A DNA stretch of 21,115 bases from JAQBDA01 sp041301185 (GTDB lineage: Bacteria; Chloroflexota; Anaerolineae; Anaerolineales; UBA4823), in the NCBI GenBank assembly GCA_041301185.1, contig JBFYSV010000177.1, positions 1 to 21,115 on the forward strand, given 5' to 3'. Position 1 is the first letter of the stretch. Every line of letters starts with the position of its first letter. Position numbers and translations under genes: made by a program. Below, one piece after another: positions 1 to 7,753 of this stretch. The notes below the pieces were generated by a model. The model was given only the letters and a program-made list of their open reading frames with translations, made no database searches and was not told where the DNA came from.

Positions 1-37
1 CAAATTCCCGTTCAAGTGCGAAAATCCTTAGTTGTTT

Positions 38-523
38 TTATTCGCATTCGAGCATCTCCGGGCAGGGGCGGATCCCGGCCAGGGGGCGCAGGCGCTCTGC
101 GATGGCCTCCAGGGTCTGCCCGCTGGTGGGATCGACCAGGTCGGGCAGCAGCTCCGCCACGGGCTGGGCAAGGTGGGCGTGCTTCCAAAGCTCGGGATCG
201 ACTACCTGCTCGCCATCCACAACGATATCGATATCAATGGTGCGCGGGGCGTACTTGTCTTCGCCCCGGATGCGCCCCAGGCGGGTTTCGATATCCCGCA
301 AGACCTGGCTCTTGAGCTGGCTTGCCGGCTGGGGAGCGTGTACCAGCACGGCAGCGTTCAGAAAATCCGGTCCCTGCGAACCGACCGCCGGCGTGCGCCA
401 GGCTCTGGAAACAGCCAGGACGGTTAGCTCCCGGCGCAATAGCTCAAGGGCTTGCTTCAGGTTATCTGCCGGGGCGATGTTAGACCCCAGGCTCAGGCAA
501 ACCAGGTGCTGAGGGTCATCCAT
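38..523 (-). CDS. folK: 2-amino-4-hydroxy-6-hydroxymethyldihydropteridine diphosphokinase (HPPK)
   Basis: This cytosolic enzyme transfers pyrophosphate from ATP to 6-hydroxymethyl-7,8-dihydropterin, the step before dihydropteroate synthase in folate synthesis. The 161-residue product has the usual size of a single-domain HPPK. It opens with the substrate-binding LSLGSNI block near residue 11, has DFLNAAV in the middle, and carries the family signature around residues 85-100 (RLGRIR, then APRTIDIDI with the metal-binding Asp pair). The ATG at 521-523 lies 6 bases after the folB stop. That places it last in a leftward unit of reductase, folB and folK. No terminator is visible in the 37 bases left after its stop. 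The assignment is firm. Confidence 0.96.
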   Translation of the reverse strand: MDDPQHLVCLSLGSNIAPADNLKQALELLRRELTVLAVSRAWRTPAVGSQGPDFLNAAVLVHAPQPASQLKSQVLRDIETRLGRIRGEDKYAPRTIDIDIVVDGEQVVDPELWKHAHLAQPVAELLPDLVDPTSGQTLEAIAERLRPLAGIRPCPEMLECE

Positions 524-529
524 GCTGGC

Positions 530-883
530 TCAGTTTCGGCTGCGCTCGACCTCCACGCCCACCGAGCGAGTGAACCGCACCGCACCCGGTTTTTCCACCC
601 GGACGCGCACCCGCTCGACCAGCGGGTCTTCCAGGCAGATTTTTGCCAGGTCAGCCGCAAGGGCTTCGACAGTCAGGCGGGCGGAGGCCTCGGCATGCAG
701 CTGGACTTTCTTGGCGATGGTGCGGTAACTGACGCTGTGGTTCAGGTCATCGGTCTCGCCAGCCTGGCGCAGGTCTGCAAACAAGATAATGTTGATGAGG
801 ATGTCTTGCGGCTTTTCTCGCTCCCAGTCGTTGACACCGATAATGCCGCGGGCGAGCAGGTCGCGGATGATGATTTGATCCAT
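530..883 (-). CDS. folB: Dihydroneopterin aldolase
   Basis: The enzyme cleaves 7,8-dihydroneopterin to 6-hydroxymethyl-7,8-dihydropterin and glycolaldehyde, directly supplying FolK. The 117-residue product starts MDQIIIRDLLARGIIGV and has the family layout: an N-terminal strand with RGIIGVNDWERE, then the SVSYRTIAKKV block around residue 50, then an LTVEALAADLAK helix and a C-terminal RVRVEKPGAVRF strand. I chose the ATG at 881-883 over an in-frame start 14 codons upstream because AGGAG sits just before it and the family begins at this point. It follows the PTR1-like reductase by 19 bases and precedes folK by 6, so the three are probably one transcript. Confidence 0.94.
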   Translation of the reverse strand: MDQIIIRDLLARGIIGVNDWEREKPQDILINIILFADLRQAGETDDLNHSVSYRTIAKKVQLHAEASARLTVEALAADLAKICLEDPLVERVRVRVEKPGAVRFTRSVGVEVERSRN

Positions 884-902
884 ACTGTCTCCTGTGAATC
901 GA

Positions 903-1628
903 TCAGATGATATGCCGGCCGCCATCCAGGTGGATGATCTCGCCGGTAATGTACTCAGGCCCTTCCAGCAGGAAGAGCAACGCCTGGCAGATTTCTTCGA
1001 GATTTGCCCAGCGCTGGGCGGGTACGTTCTTCAAGACGCCCTGGGTGTCGCCGCCATCGCTGGGGGGGAGGACGGCCCCAAGCGCCAGCCCGTTGACCTG
1101 GATGCGTGGCGCCAGGGCAGCTGCCAGAGAGCGGGTGAGGGCTGCCAGGGCGGCTTTGCTGATGGTGTAGGGCAGGTGATCGGCAGCCGGGCGCAAGGCG
1201 CGCCAGTCCAGCAGATTGATGATCCGACCGCTCTCGCCGTCCGGGATCTGGCGGGCGAAAGCCTGGCTGAGGAAGAACGGAGCCGTCAAGTTGACTTGCA
1301 AGTTACGCTGCCAATCTTGGGGAGTGGTATCCTGCCAGGTCAATGGCTCGAAAATGGAGGCGTTGTTGACCAGGGCGTAGATGGGGTGAATCTGGGACGC
1401 GCGCTCGATCAGCTGCAAGGTCTGGTCGAGATCGTTCAGGTCGGCCTGGAGCAGGTGCGCCTGGCGACCTTTAGCCTGGATGGCAGCCTGGGTCTCCAGC
1501 GCCTCGGATTGCGAGGTGCCATAATGGATGATCAGGTTAGCGCCGGCATCCGCTGCCGCCAGCGCCAGGGCGCGTCCCACCCGCTGCGCTGCGCCGGTGA
1601 TGAGGATGGATTTATTATCCAATGTCAT
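903..1628 (-). CDS. PTR1/FolM-like pteridine reductase (short-chain dehydrogenase)
   Basis: This is a 241-residue NAD(P)-dependent short-chain dehydrogenase. The cofactor loop is TGAAQRVG (residues 11-18). It has Arg where most SDRs have the second Gly of GxxxGxG, which is the TGxxxRxG form typical of pteridine reductases. NNAS is at 88-91. The active-site Tyr154 and Lys158 (YTISK) are present, and Asp141 stands 13 residues before the Tyr, the same spacing as the Asp/Tyr pair of trypanosomatid PTR1 as I recall it. An LDGG motif is near the C-terminus. Its place at the head of folB-folK supports reduction of dihydropterin or dihydrofolate, but a generic SDR cannot be excluded. The start is the ATG at 1626-1628, preceded by a GAGGACAGG ribosome site. 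The in-frame upstream start would cover the promoter. Confidence 0.85.
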   Translation of the reverse strand: MTLDNKSILITGAAQRVGRALALAAADAGANLIIHYGTSQSEALETQAAIQAKGRQAHLLQADLNDLDQTLQLIERASQIHPIYALVNNASIFEPLTWQDTTPQDWQRNLQVNLTAPFFLSQAFARQIPDGESGRIINLLDWRALRPAADHLPYTISKAALAALTRSLAAALAPRIQVNGLALGAVLPPSDGGDTQGVLKNVPAQRWANLEEICQALLFLLEGPEYITGEIIHLDGGRHII

Positions 1629-1655
1629 TTTGAACACTGCCTGTCCTCTTAACCC

Positions 1656-1661
1656 ATTATA
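1656..1661 (-). promoter_or_regulatory. -10 box for the folate unit (divergent promoter)
   Basis: Read on the minus strand this is a perfect TATAAT. A start about seven bases downstream would leave a leader of roughly 20 bases containing the ribosome site of the PTR1-like gene. No good -35 box is seen at 16-18 bases. It sits back to back with the plus-strand TATAAT at 1687-1692. Confidence 0.6.
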
Positions 1662-1683
1662 CCCCGCTGAGTGAGCCTGACCT

Positions 1684-1692
1684 TGGTATAAT
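1684..1692 (+). promoter_or_regulatory. Extended -10 promoter for the P-type ATPase unit
   Basis: TGGTATAAT is an extended -10 element (TGn plus consensus TATAAT). A start near 1699 would give a leader of about 27 bases before the ATG at 1726, with AAAAGGAG as ribosome site. No -35 match is visible at the normal spacing, which is common with extended -10 promoters. Confidence 0.6.
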
Positions 1693-1725
1693 CGCATCAG
1701 TCAGCCCATAGAAAAGGAGAATAAA

Positions 1726-1950
1726 ATGCGCAGCGAAGATGAGTTGCGTGAGTTGCTCGACGAGAGTGCCCGGGAGATCGCTGATTTTAGCGATAACCCA
1801 CGTAGCTGGTTAACCTGGATGACCTACCTGATGGACAAGCTGGACGAGCAGGCGAAGGGTAGCAATCCAATGTACCAAGAAAGCTACCAGGATTTGCTGT
1901 ATGCCCTTCAGGCGGCAATCCGCAACCGGCTGAGCACTGGCGGGTGGTGA
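1726..1950 (+). CDS. Small acidic hypothetical protein
   Basis: This is a 74-residue protein I do not recognise. It is soluble, rich in Asp and Glu at its N-terminus, and looks all-helical (DELRELLDESAREIADF, then WLTWMTYLMDKLDEQ, then YQDLLYALQAAIRNRL). There is no signal peptide, membrane segment or cysteine motif. It is very likely expressed: AAAAGGAG stands at good distance before the ATG, with an extended -10 box upstream. It precedes the P-type ATPase by only 27 bases, so a small partner or accessory of the pump is possible but unproven. Confidence 0.7.
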   Translation: MRSEDELRELLDESAREIADFSDNPRSWLTWMTYLMDKLDEQAKGSNPMYQESYQDLLYALQAAIRNRLSTGGW

Positions 1951-1977
1951 CCAAGCCCGGCGTGAGGAGAGCGTGGA

Positions 1978-4752
1978 ATGAGTGATTGGTATAAGCTTTC
2001 ACCTGAGCTAGTCTTGCAGGACCTGGAGGCTGATGAAAGCCTGGGCTTGAGCGAGAGCGAAGCCCGCCGGCGAATGGAGCAGTACGGGCCAAACGAGCTG
2101 ACCGAGCAGGAAGGGCGCAACCCGTGGCGGATATTGTGGGAGCAGCTATCGGGGATCATGGTGCTGATCCTGTTCGTGGCGGCGCTGATTTCGATCTTCC
2201 TGGGCGATGTGTACGATGCAATCGCCATCGTGGCGATCATTATCCTCAACGCAGCCCTGGGATTTCAGCAAGAGTATAAGGCGGAGCGCTCGATGGCTGC
2301 GCTGAAAAAGCTGGCAGTGCCGATTGTCAAGGTCAAGCGGGATGGGATCGTGCGCGAACTGCCCTCCGCCGAGCTGGTGCCGGGAGATGTGCTCCTGCTG
2401 GAGACCGGCAACCTGGTGCCGGCGGATGGGCGCGTCCTGGCAAGCATCAACATGCGGATCGAGGAAGCTGCCCTGACGGGCGAATCGGTAGCGATCGACA
2501 AAGAATCTGAGCTGGTCTTCGAGAGCGACCGGGCGCTGGGAGACCGGCGCAATATGGTCTATATGGGCACGGTGGTCAACTACGGGCGAGGTGAGATCGT
2601 GGTGACTGAGACCGGCATGCAGACCGAGCTGGGGCATATTGCTAAAATGATCCAATCGGTGGAGGTGGAGGCGACTCCCCTCCAGCAGCGGTTGGACCGG
2701 GTGGGCAAGGTGCTGGCGGTAGTGGCGCTGGCGATTGTGGGGGTAATTTTCTTGCTGGGTCTGTTGCGCGGCGAAGACCTGGAAGAGATGTTTTTGACAG
2801 CAGTCAGCCTGGCAGTCGCTGCGGTGCCGGAAGCACTGCCGGCGGTGGCAACTATCGCCCTGGCATTGGGCGCGCAGCGGATGCTGGCACGCAATGCTCT
2901 CATCCGCAAGCTGCCGGCGGTAGAGACGCTGGGCTCGGTGAGCGTGATCTGCTCCGATAAGACCGGCACGCTGACCAAGAACCAGATGGCGGTAACTGTG
3001 CTGGATATCGCCAACCACCGGCTGGACCTGATACAAAAGGAAGGCTCGCATCAGCTGGAGATCGTGCCCGTCGAAGGCGAGCTATCTTCCCCGGGAGCAC
3101 AGAGTACGATCGACTTGCTGCTGGTAGCCAGCGCGCTGTGTAATGACGCCATCTTGCAAGCCGATGGGGATGGAAGCGATGTATACCGGGCGGTGGGCGA
3201 CCCGACCGAGACTGCCCTGGTGCTGGCAGCTGCCCGGGTGGGCATCCTAAAAGGTGATCTGGATAAAGCTTTCCCGCGGATTGGAGAGGTGCCCTTCGAT
3301 TCAGTGCGCAAACGGATGACAACCTTGCACCGCACCCCGCAGAGCGCGGCCGATATGCCGCCCAGCCTGGTACCGCTGTGGGAAAGGCGAGCGGTCGAAT
3401 CGCCAGAGCCGTACCTGGCATGCACGAAAGGGGCGATTGATGGTTTGCTCAGGCATTCCAGCTATGTGTTCGTCGAAGGACGGCTGGAAGACCTGGACGA
3501 GACCTGGAAGGAGCGGATCACTGCTGCTCATGACCGGATAGCAGCCAATGGGATGCGCATCCTGGCGGTGGGCGTGCGCCTGATGGAAACACCCCCGGAG
3601 CGGGCAAGCGAAGAATCCCTGGAGCAAGACCTGATCCTTGTAGGGCTGGTGGGGATGATCGACCCGCCCCGCCCAGAAGTGAAGAGTGCGGTGGAAAAAT
3701 GCCGCTCGGCAGGGATTCGCACGGTGATGATCACCGGCGACCACCCGCTGACAGCCCGGCATATCGCCGAACAGCTTGGGATCAGCGCGGGCGGCAAATA
3801 CATCATCGGGCAAGAGCTGGACCAGATGGGATTGGATGAGATGACCCAGGCGGCGCTGGAGGTCAACGTGTTCGCCCGGGTCTCACCGGAGCACAAAATC
3901 CAGCTGGTGCAGATCCTGCAAGAGCAGGGGTATATCGTTGCCATGACCGGGGATGGGGTCAACGATGCCCCGGCGTTGAAGAAAGCCGATATCGGTGTGG
4001 CGATGGGGATTACCGGCACGGATGTCTCGAAAGAAGCGGCGGACATGGTCTTGCAGGATGACAACTTCGCCACGATAGTCTCCGCGGTGGAAGAGGGGCG
4101 GGTGATTTACGATAATATCCGCAAATTCATCCGCTACCTGCTGAGCTGCAACTCGGCGGAGATCGCCGTGATGCTGCTCGGGCCGCTGCTGGGCATGCCG
4201 CTGCCCCTGTTGCCGCTGCAAATCTTGTGGATGAACCTGGTGACCGACGGCTTGCCAGCGCTGGCGCTGGGCATGGAGCCGGCAGAGCCGGGGGTGATGA
4301 AACGCCCGCCCAACCCGGCTTCTGTGAACATCTTTGACCGGCGGATGGTGGGCGGCATCCTGTGGCTGGGCGTGCTGATGGCGGTCATCTCGCTGGGGAT
4401 CGGCTACTTCTACTGGCGAGCCGGAGCAGAATATTGGCAGACGATGACCTTCACAACGCTCACGCTTTCGCAGCTGGCAGCGGCATTGGCAGCACGCTCG
4501 GATAATACTTCGCTCTTGAAGATCGGCATCTTATCGAACCCTTCCATGTGGCGGGCACTACTGACGACATTTGTGCTCCAGCTGGCAGTGATCTACCTGC
4601 CCTTTTTCCAGAATATCCTGGAAACCGATAGCCTGCCCCCGGCAGACCTGGCGATCGGATTGGGGTTCAGCCTGTTGGTTCTGCTGATTGCAGAAGTGGT
4701 AAAATGGTTCGAACGCGGCCGCAAGCGCATTAAGGAATATTCCACACCCTGA
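1978..4752 (+). CDS. P2A-type cation-transporting ATPase (calcium-pump family)
   Basis: This 924-residue integral membrane pump uses ATP to move a cation across the cytoplasmic membrane. It has a cation-ATPase N-terminal domain (about residues 5-60), the actuator TGES loop (167-170), PEALP in M4 (284-288), phosphorylation Asp327 in DKTGT, KGA in the nucleotide domain (484-486), TGD (586-588) and the TGDGVND hinge (657-663). The calcium ligands of SERCA have equivalents: Glu285 (M4), Asn725 and Glu728 (M5), and Asn753, Thr756 and Asp757 in NLVTDGLP (M6). The M8 glutamate of SERCA is Gln832 here by hand alignment, so one transport site rather than two is likely. Calcium is the best guess, though manganese or sodium cannot be ruled out. 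The GTGAGGAG ribosome site supports the start. Confidence 0.93.
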   Translation: MSDWYKLSPELVLQDLEADESLGLSESEARRRMEQYGPNELTEQEGRNPWRILWEQLSGIMVLILFVAALISIFLGDVYDAIAIVAIIILNAALGFQQEYKAERSMAALKKLAVPIVKVKRDGIVRELPSAELVPGDVLLLETGNLVPADGRVLASINMRIEEAALTGESVAIDKESELVFESDRALGDRRNMVYMGTVVNYGRGEIVVTETGMQTELGHIAKMIQSVEVEATPLQQRLDRVGKVLAVVALAIVGVIFLLGLLRGEDLEEMFLTAVSLAVAAVPEALPAVATIALALGAQRMLARNALIRKLPAVETLGSVSVICSDKTGTLTKNQMAVTVLDIANHRLDLIQKEGSHQLEIVPVEGELSSPGAQSTIDLLLVASALCNDAILQADGDGSDVYRAVGDPTETALVLAAARVGILKGDLDKAFPRIGEVPFDSVRKRMTTLHRTPQSAADMPPSLVPLWERRAVESPEPYLACTKGAIDGLLRHSSYVFVEGRLEDLDETWKERITAAHDRIAANGMRILAVGVRLMETPPERASEESLEQDLILVGLVGMIDPPRPEVKSAVEKCRSAGIRTVMITGDHPLTARHIAEQLGISAGGKYIIGQELDQMGLDEMTQAALEVNVFARVSPEHKIQLVQILQEQGYIVAMTGDGVNDAPALKKADIGVAMGITGTDVSKEAADMVLQDDNFATIVSAVEEGRVIYDNIRKFIRYLLSCNSAEIAVMLLGPLLGMPLPLLPLQILWMNLVTDGLPALALGMEPAEPGVMKRPPNPASVNIFDRRMVGGILWLGVLMAVISLGIGYFYWRAGAEYWQTMTFTTLTLSQLAAALAARSDNTSLLKIGILSNPSMWRALLTTFVLQLAVIYLPFFQNILETDSLPPADLAIGLGFSLLVLLIAEVVKWFERGRKRIKEYSTP

Positions 4753-4792
4753 AGATATCAGGCCTGATGAAATCAGGCTTGATGTCTTCAGG
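4748..4792 (+). other. 21-bp near-perfect hairpin between two genes of one unit
   Basis: The segment overlaps the ATPase stop codon. It forms a 21-bp stem around a GAA loop, and its only two mismatches become G-U pairs in RNA. The 5' arm begins CCTGAAGA and the 3' arm ends TCTTCAGG. No run of T follows (AAAATTAT instead), so it is not a standard terminator. It may stabilise or process the mRNA, or dampen read-through into the PRC-barrel gene 25 bases on. Confidence 0.75.
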
Positions 4793-4817
4793 AAAATTAT
4801 GAAAGGATCGCCAGGAG

Positions 4818-5945
4818 ATGATTAAATTCCCCTTGAATATGAAGGCCCGGGTTGAGTTGATCGACCGCTTAGCCGCCGAGCTGGTGTCGATTGTCGTTGA
4901 TCCGGCTGAGCAACGCGTGGTCAGCTTTGTTGTCCAGGATAAATCCGGTCAAAGCAGGTTGGTAGCGCTCGAGGATGTGGTGGATGCGGATGACGCCCTG
5001 GTACGCTTGAGAATCTCCAGCGAGACGTTTTTTACCCTGCCGGTATTCGTTGAGAGCCAGTATGTGATCGGCGGTGATCCGGAGAACGATTTCTTCAAAG
5101 CTACCGAGGCAGGTCCGAGCACGATCTATTATGTGCCGGGGTTGAGCAGCGACCAGCTGGTCTCGCCGGAAAAAGACCTCGCCCTGATCCGAGGGGCGTT
5201 CGTCAACGCCCGCGATGGGCATATCGGGACGGTGGAGGAGATTGTCATCGATCCTGCTAGCGGCAAGCCTGCTCAGATCGTGGTGCATACGGCAGGCCGC
5301 AAGAAGCAGGAGCTTGTGATGCCGATTGCGGTGATCGAAAGAGCGGAAGCGGATACCGTCTATCTCAAGCTGAGCAAAGAACAGGTGGATACCCTGCTGG
5401 GCGTGCCGGTTGAGCTCACCAAGGAAGGCAAGCAGCGCTTCGAGGTGTTGATCAAGGTATATGACTCGATAGAAGGGGCAAGCCTGGCTTACCATGAATG
5501 GAAGAAGCTCTGGTCGAAGCATTCCCGGTATTTTATCCACAGCGCAGCAATCCTGGAACGGAGCCTGGAAGGGGAGACGACTTTCCGGGATGTGGCAGAT
5601 GTCGATAAGCGCCAGGGACGGGTGTTTGGTGCAGTGGCTGGCGGGCTGGTTGGGCTGTTGGGCGGACCGGTAGGCGCGGTGGTCGGTGCGATCGCCGGAG
5701 CCGGGGCTGGCGGTGTCGCGGCGGATAAAATTGACCGGGGGTTCTCAAATGAGTTCCTGGAGAAATTTGTCAGCGAGCTCAAGCCTGGGACTTCGGCTTT
5801 GATCGTGATGGTTGACCGCAAAGGAATGGCGTCTGTGTCTAACGCGTTCACAAGCCTTTCGGGTGTGTTGCTCCAGGGCGAGCTGACAGAAAGCTTTATC
5901 GATGATTACCTGCAAGAGGGTAATCCGGAAGGTGGCAATGGCTAA
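4818..5945 (+). CDS. PRC-barrel protein with C-terminal DUF1269-like domain
   Basis: The 375-residue product appears to hold two PRC-barrel-like beta domains (about residues 8-75 and 118-190). The second has the typical GAFVNARDGHIGTVEEIVID pattern. A DUF1269-like domain follows (about 205-365): an alpha/beta ferredoxin-like half, a Gly/Ala-rich hydrophobic hairpin at 269-302 that could dip into the membrane, then a second half ending LIVMVD. No catalytic residues are evident. PRC barrels usually bind partners or RNA, and DUF1269 has no settled role. AGGAG touches the ATG, so the better-spaced AAAGGA at 4802-4806 is the likely ribosome site. Its stop overlaps the next gene's start by eight bases, implying translational coupling. 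Confidence 0.8.
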   Translation: MIKFPLNMKARVELIDRLAAELVSIVVDPAEQRVVSFVVQDKSGQSRLVALEDVVDADDALVRLRISSETFFTLPVFVESQYVIGGDPENDFFKATEAGPSTIYYVPGLSSDQLVSPEKDLALIRGAFVNARDGHIGTVEEIVIDPASGKPAQIVVHTAGRKKQELVMPIAVIERAEADTVYLKLSKEQVDTLLGVPVELTKEGKQRFEVLIKVYDSIEGASLAYHEWKKLWSKHSRYFIHSAAILERSLEGETTFRDVADVDKRQGRVFGAVAGGLVGLLGGPVGAVVGAIAGAGAGGVAADKIDRGFSNEFLEKFVSELKPGTSALIVMVDRKGMASVSNAFTSLSGVLLQGELTESFIDDYLQEGNPEGGNG

Positions 5946-6858
5946 AAGAAATCCGTTCTCTCGATTCTTCGGGGTCTGGCTGCGCGAGCAGACTTACCTG
6001 AACCTGGTCTACCTGATCCTGGCTTTTCCGTTGGGATTTGCATACTTCATATTCTTCGCAGTAGGGATTACCCTGGGCCTGGGATTGTCTATCGTGCTGA
6101 TCGGTTTCGCCATCCTGGCTTTTGTCGCCCTGGGGTGGTGGGTGTTTGCTTCATTCGAGCGCCTGCTGGCGATCTGGCTTTTACGGGTGCAGGTGCCGCC
6201 GATGGATAAGCCTGGCGCAGCACCGGTTGGTATCTGGGAAAGGTTCACCACCTTGCTTACCAACCCGGTCACCTGGAAGAGCCTGCTCTACCTGGTGGTC
6301 AAGCTGCCGCTGGGAATCCTATCCTTTATCGTCCTGGTGCTGCTGGGCGGGATCAGCCTGGCGTTGCTGGTTTCTCCGCTGACCTTCTTCTGGCTGCCGA
6401 TCACAATCGAGTTCACCGGTCAAAGCGCATGGGTACTGGATACCGCGCTGGAGGCGCTGGTCGGCTTCCTCCTGGGGGCTTTGCTTGCCACGATCTCGCT
6501 GCACGTATTTAATTACCTGGCTTATATCTCGGCTTTGTGGGCGCAGCTCATGCTTGGCAACCCCCGGCCTCAGGCAGGGGCAGCCCACCCGGCAGTTGCC
6601 TCCGACCAGTGGCCGGTAGCGGTCGTTCCCCCGGCGGAGCTGCCTGCCCAGCCGGAAGCGGTCTTCACGCCGGGTCCCGGGTTGGAACAGGTGCCTGAAT
6701 ACCCGCTGGGAGAGCCTGAAGAGCCAACCAGCGTGGTTATCGAAGAGTCTCCCCCAGAAGAGCCGGCCAGCTTGCCGGCGGCAGATAGCCTGTCGGCGGC
6801 TGAGAAGACCCCGCAAGAGCCCGAAGCGGATGATCTGTCCTGGCTAGATGGCAAGTGA
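5938..6858 (+). CDS. Membrane protein with 'putative sensor' domain and Pro/Glu-rich tail
   Basis: The 306-residue product has about four membrane segments (roughly 21-45, 48-72, 117-150 and 172-200) in two related halves. Each half starts with an aromatic residue and a LxYL...PLG block, LVYLILAFPLG and LLYLVVKLPLG. This internal duplication matches the sensor-domain family often fused to histidine kinases in actinobacteria and archaea. No kinase follows here. Instead there is a disordered, Pro/Glu-rich acidic tail of about 95 residues ending DDLSWLDGK. The ATG at 5938 lies inside the end of the PRC-barrel gene (ATGGCTAA) with GGAAGG before it; a longer in-frame start lacks such a site. The ligand and output are unknown. 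Confidence 0.8.
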   Translation: MAKRNPFSRFFGVWLREQTYLNLVYLILAFPLGFAYFIFFAVGITLGLGLSIVLIGFAILAFVALGWWVFASFERLLAIWLLRVQVPPMDKPGAAPVGIWERFTTLLTNPVTWKSLLYLVVKLPLGILSFIVLVLLGGISLALLVSPLTFFWLPITIEFTGQSAWVLDTALEALVGFLLGALLATISLHVFNYLAYISALWAQLMLGNPRPQAGAAHPAVASDQWPVAVVPPAELPAQPEAVFTPGPGLEQVPEYPLGEPEEPTSVVIEESPPEEPASLPAADSLSAAEKTPQEPEADDLSWLDGK

Positions 6859-7111
6859 TGCGTGGCTGCAGATCGAACAATCCAGGCGGCTGATCGAGCG
6901 CCTGGAACGCCTGTCTGCTGATTCGTACTGGGCGCACCAGGCGAGCGGGGTGCGCGGGGCATTACTGCGTAAAGTGGAGCAGCTCCAGCCTGGCGCTTAC
7001 CCGGGTTGGAACGACGAGCCAGGCTCCGGCAGAAAAGACCTGGAAAAATTGGTGCAGCAGGGCTATTTTATTCTTGAGCAGGCAGCCAGAGAGCTGGAGC
7101 GAAGGATTTAG
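6848..7111 (+). CDS. Small hypothetical helical protein
   Basis: This is an 87-residue soluble protein without a family I recognise. It is helical and charged, with predicted amphipathic helices at about residues 5-25 and 63-87, and a Gly/Pro-rich middle (GAYPGWNDEPGSG). Its ATG lies inside the final codons of the sensor-domain gene, in another frame. There is no clear ribosome site, so it probably depends on coupled translation. The nitroreductase gene begins four bases after its stop. The tight packing on both sides is the main reason to believe it is real. Confidence 0.65.
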   Translation: MASDAWLQIEQSRRLIERLERLSADSYWAHQASGVRGALLRKVEQLQPGAYPGWNDEPGSGRKDLEKLVQQGYFILEQAARELERRI

Positions 7112-7115
7112 AGCG

Positions 7116-7727
7116 GTGGAGAAAGATCGAGATCAAACTATCGGCTTACCCGAGCCGGCTCGCAATGGACAAGTATCGTTGGAAGAGGCATTGTGGGGGC
7201 GGATGTCGGTGCGCGAGTACCGCGACCAGGCATTGAGCCTGGCGCAGGTTGGTCAGCTGTTGTGGGCAGCCCAGGGGCTGAGCGACGCGTCCGGGCACCG
7301 TACGGTCGCTTCGGCGGGTGCGCTGTACCCGTTGGAAGTGTATCTCGTGGCGGGCAAAGTGGAAGAGCTGGAGGCGGGGGTGTACCATTACCTGCCCGGC
7401 GAGCACGGGCTGAGGCGCATCGCCAGCGGCGATATCCGCTCGAGCCTGGCTTCTGCCGCCCTGGACCAGCGCTGGATGGAAACTGCGCCGGTGATCCTGG
7501 TGATCGCGGCGGAGTACGAGCGAACACATGCCAAATATGGCGAGCGGACGATACGCTTTGTCCATATGGAAGTGGGCGCAGCTGCCCAAAATGTGTACCT
7601 GGAAGCCGAGAGCCTGGGCCTGGGGACGGTTTTTGTGGGAGCTTTTTACGAGTTACGGGTGCAAAGCGATATGGAGCTGACGGAAAACGTGACCCCGTTG
7701 TGTTTAATGCCGGTCGGCTACGAATAA
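7116..7727 (+). CDS. SagB/ThcOx-type nitroreductase-fold dehydrogenase
   Basis: This is a predicted FMN-dependent oxidoreductase of 203 residues. It has the nitroreductase-fold blocks of the SagB-like family in order: RMSVREY near residue 29 (phosphate-binding Arg/Ser), LLWAAQG (48-54), SAGALYPLEVY (66-76), a HMEVGAAAQNVYLEAESLGLG helix region (150-170) and VGAF before the C-terminal MPVGY. In azole-peptide pathways such enzymes oxidise azolines, but no cyclodehydratase or precursor peptide is nearby. This looks like the common stand-alone type of unknown substrate. I chose the GTG at 7116, with AAGGA nine bases upstream and the preceding stop four bases away; an in-frame TTG at 7074 would overlap that gene. 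It is last in the unit, with a terminator at 7754. Confidence 0.85.
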   Translation: MEKDRDQTIGLPEPARNGQVSLEEALWGRMSVREYRDQALSLAQVGQLLWAAQGLSDASGHRTVASAGALYPLEVYLVAGKVEELEAGVYHYLPGEHGLRRIASGDIRSSLASAALDQRWMETAPVILVIAAEYERTHAKYGERTIRFVHMEVGAAAQNVYLEAESLGLGTVFVGAFYELRVQSDMELTENVTPLCLMPVGYE

Positions 7728-7753
7728 AGCCCGGCTACTTGAGTCAGTAAAAT

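Noticed and set aside
894..1652. 252-codon plus-strand reading frame opposite the PTR1-like gene
   Set aside because: It mirrors the SDR gene, has no ribosome site or family motif, and the minus-strand protein has full SDR motifs.
2146..3051. Long minus-strand reading frame within the ATPase gene
   Set aside because: It is antisense to the most conserved part of the pump and has His/Gln-rich composition typical of a shadow frame.
4700..4720. GGTTCGAA resembling a tRNA T-arm
   Set aside because: It lies in the ATPase C-terminal codons and no acceptor stem or other arms can be drawn around it.
7116..7727. Azole-modified peptide (RiPP) cluster based on the SagB-like gene
   Set aside because: No YcaO, E1-like partner or precursor peptide is nearby, and stand-alone SagB-like oxidoreductases are common.
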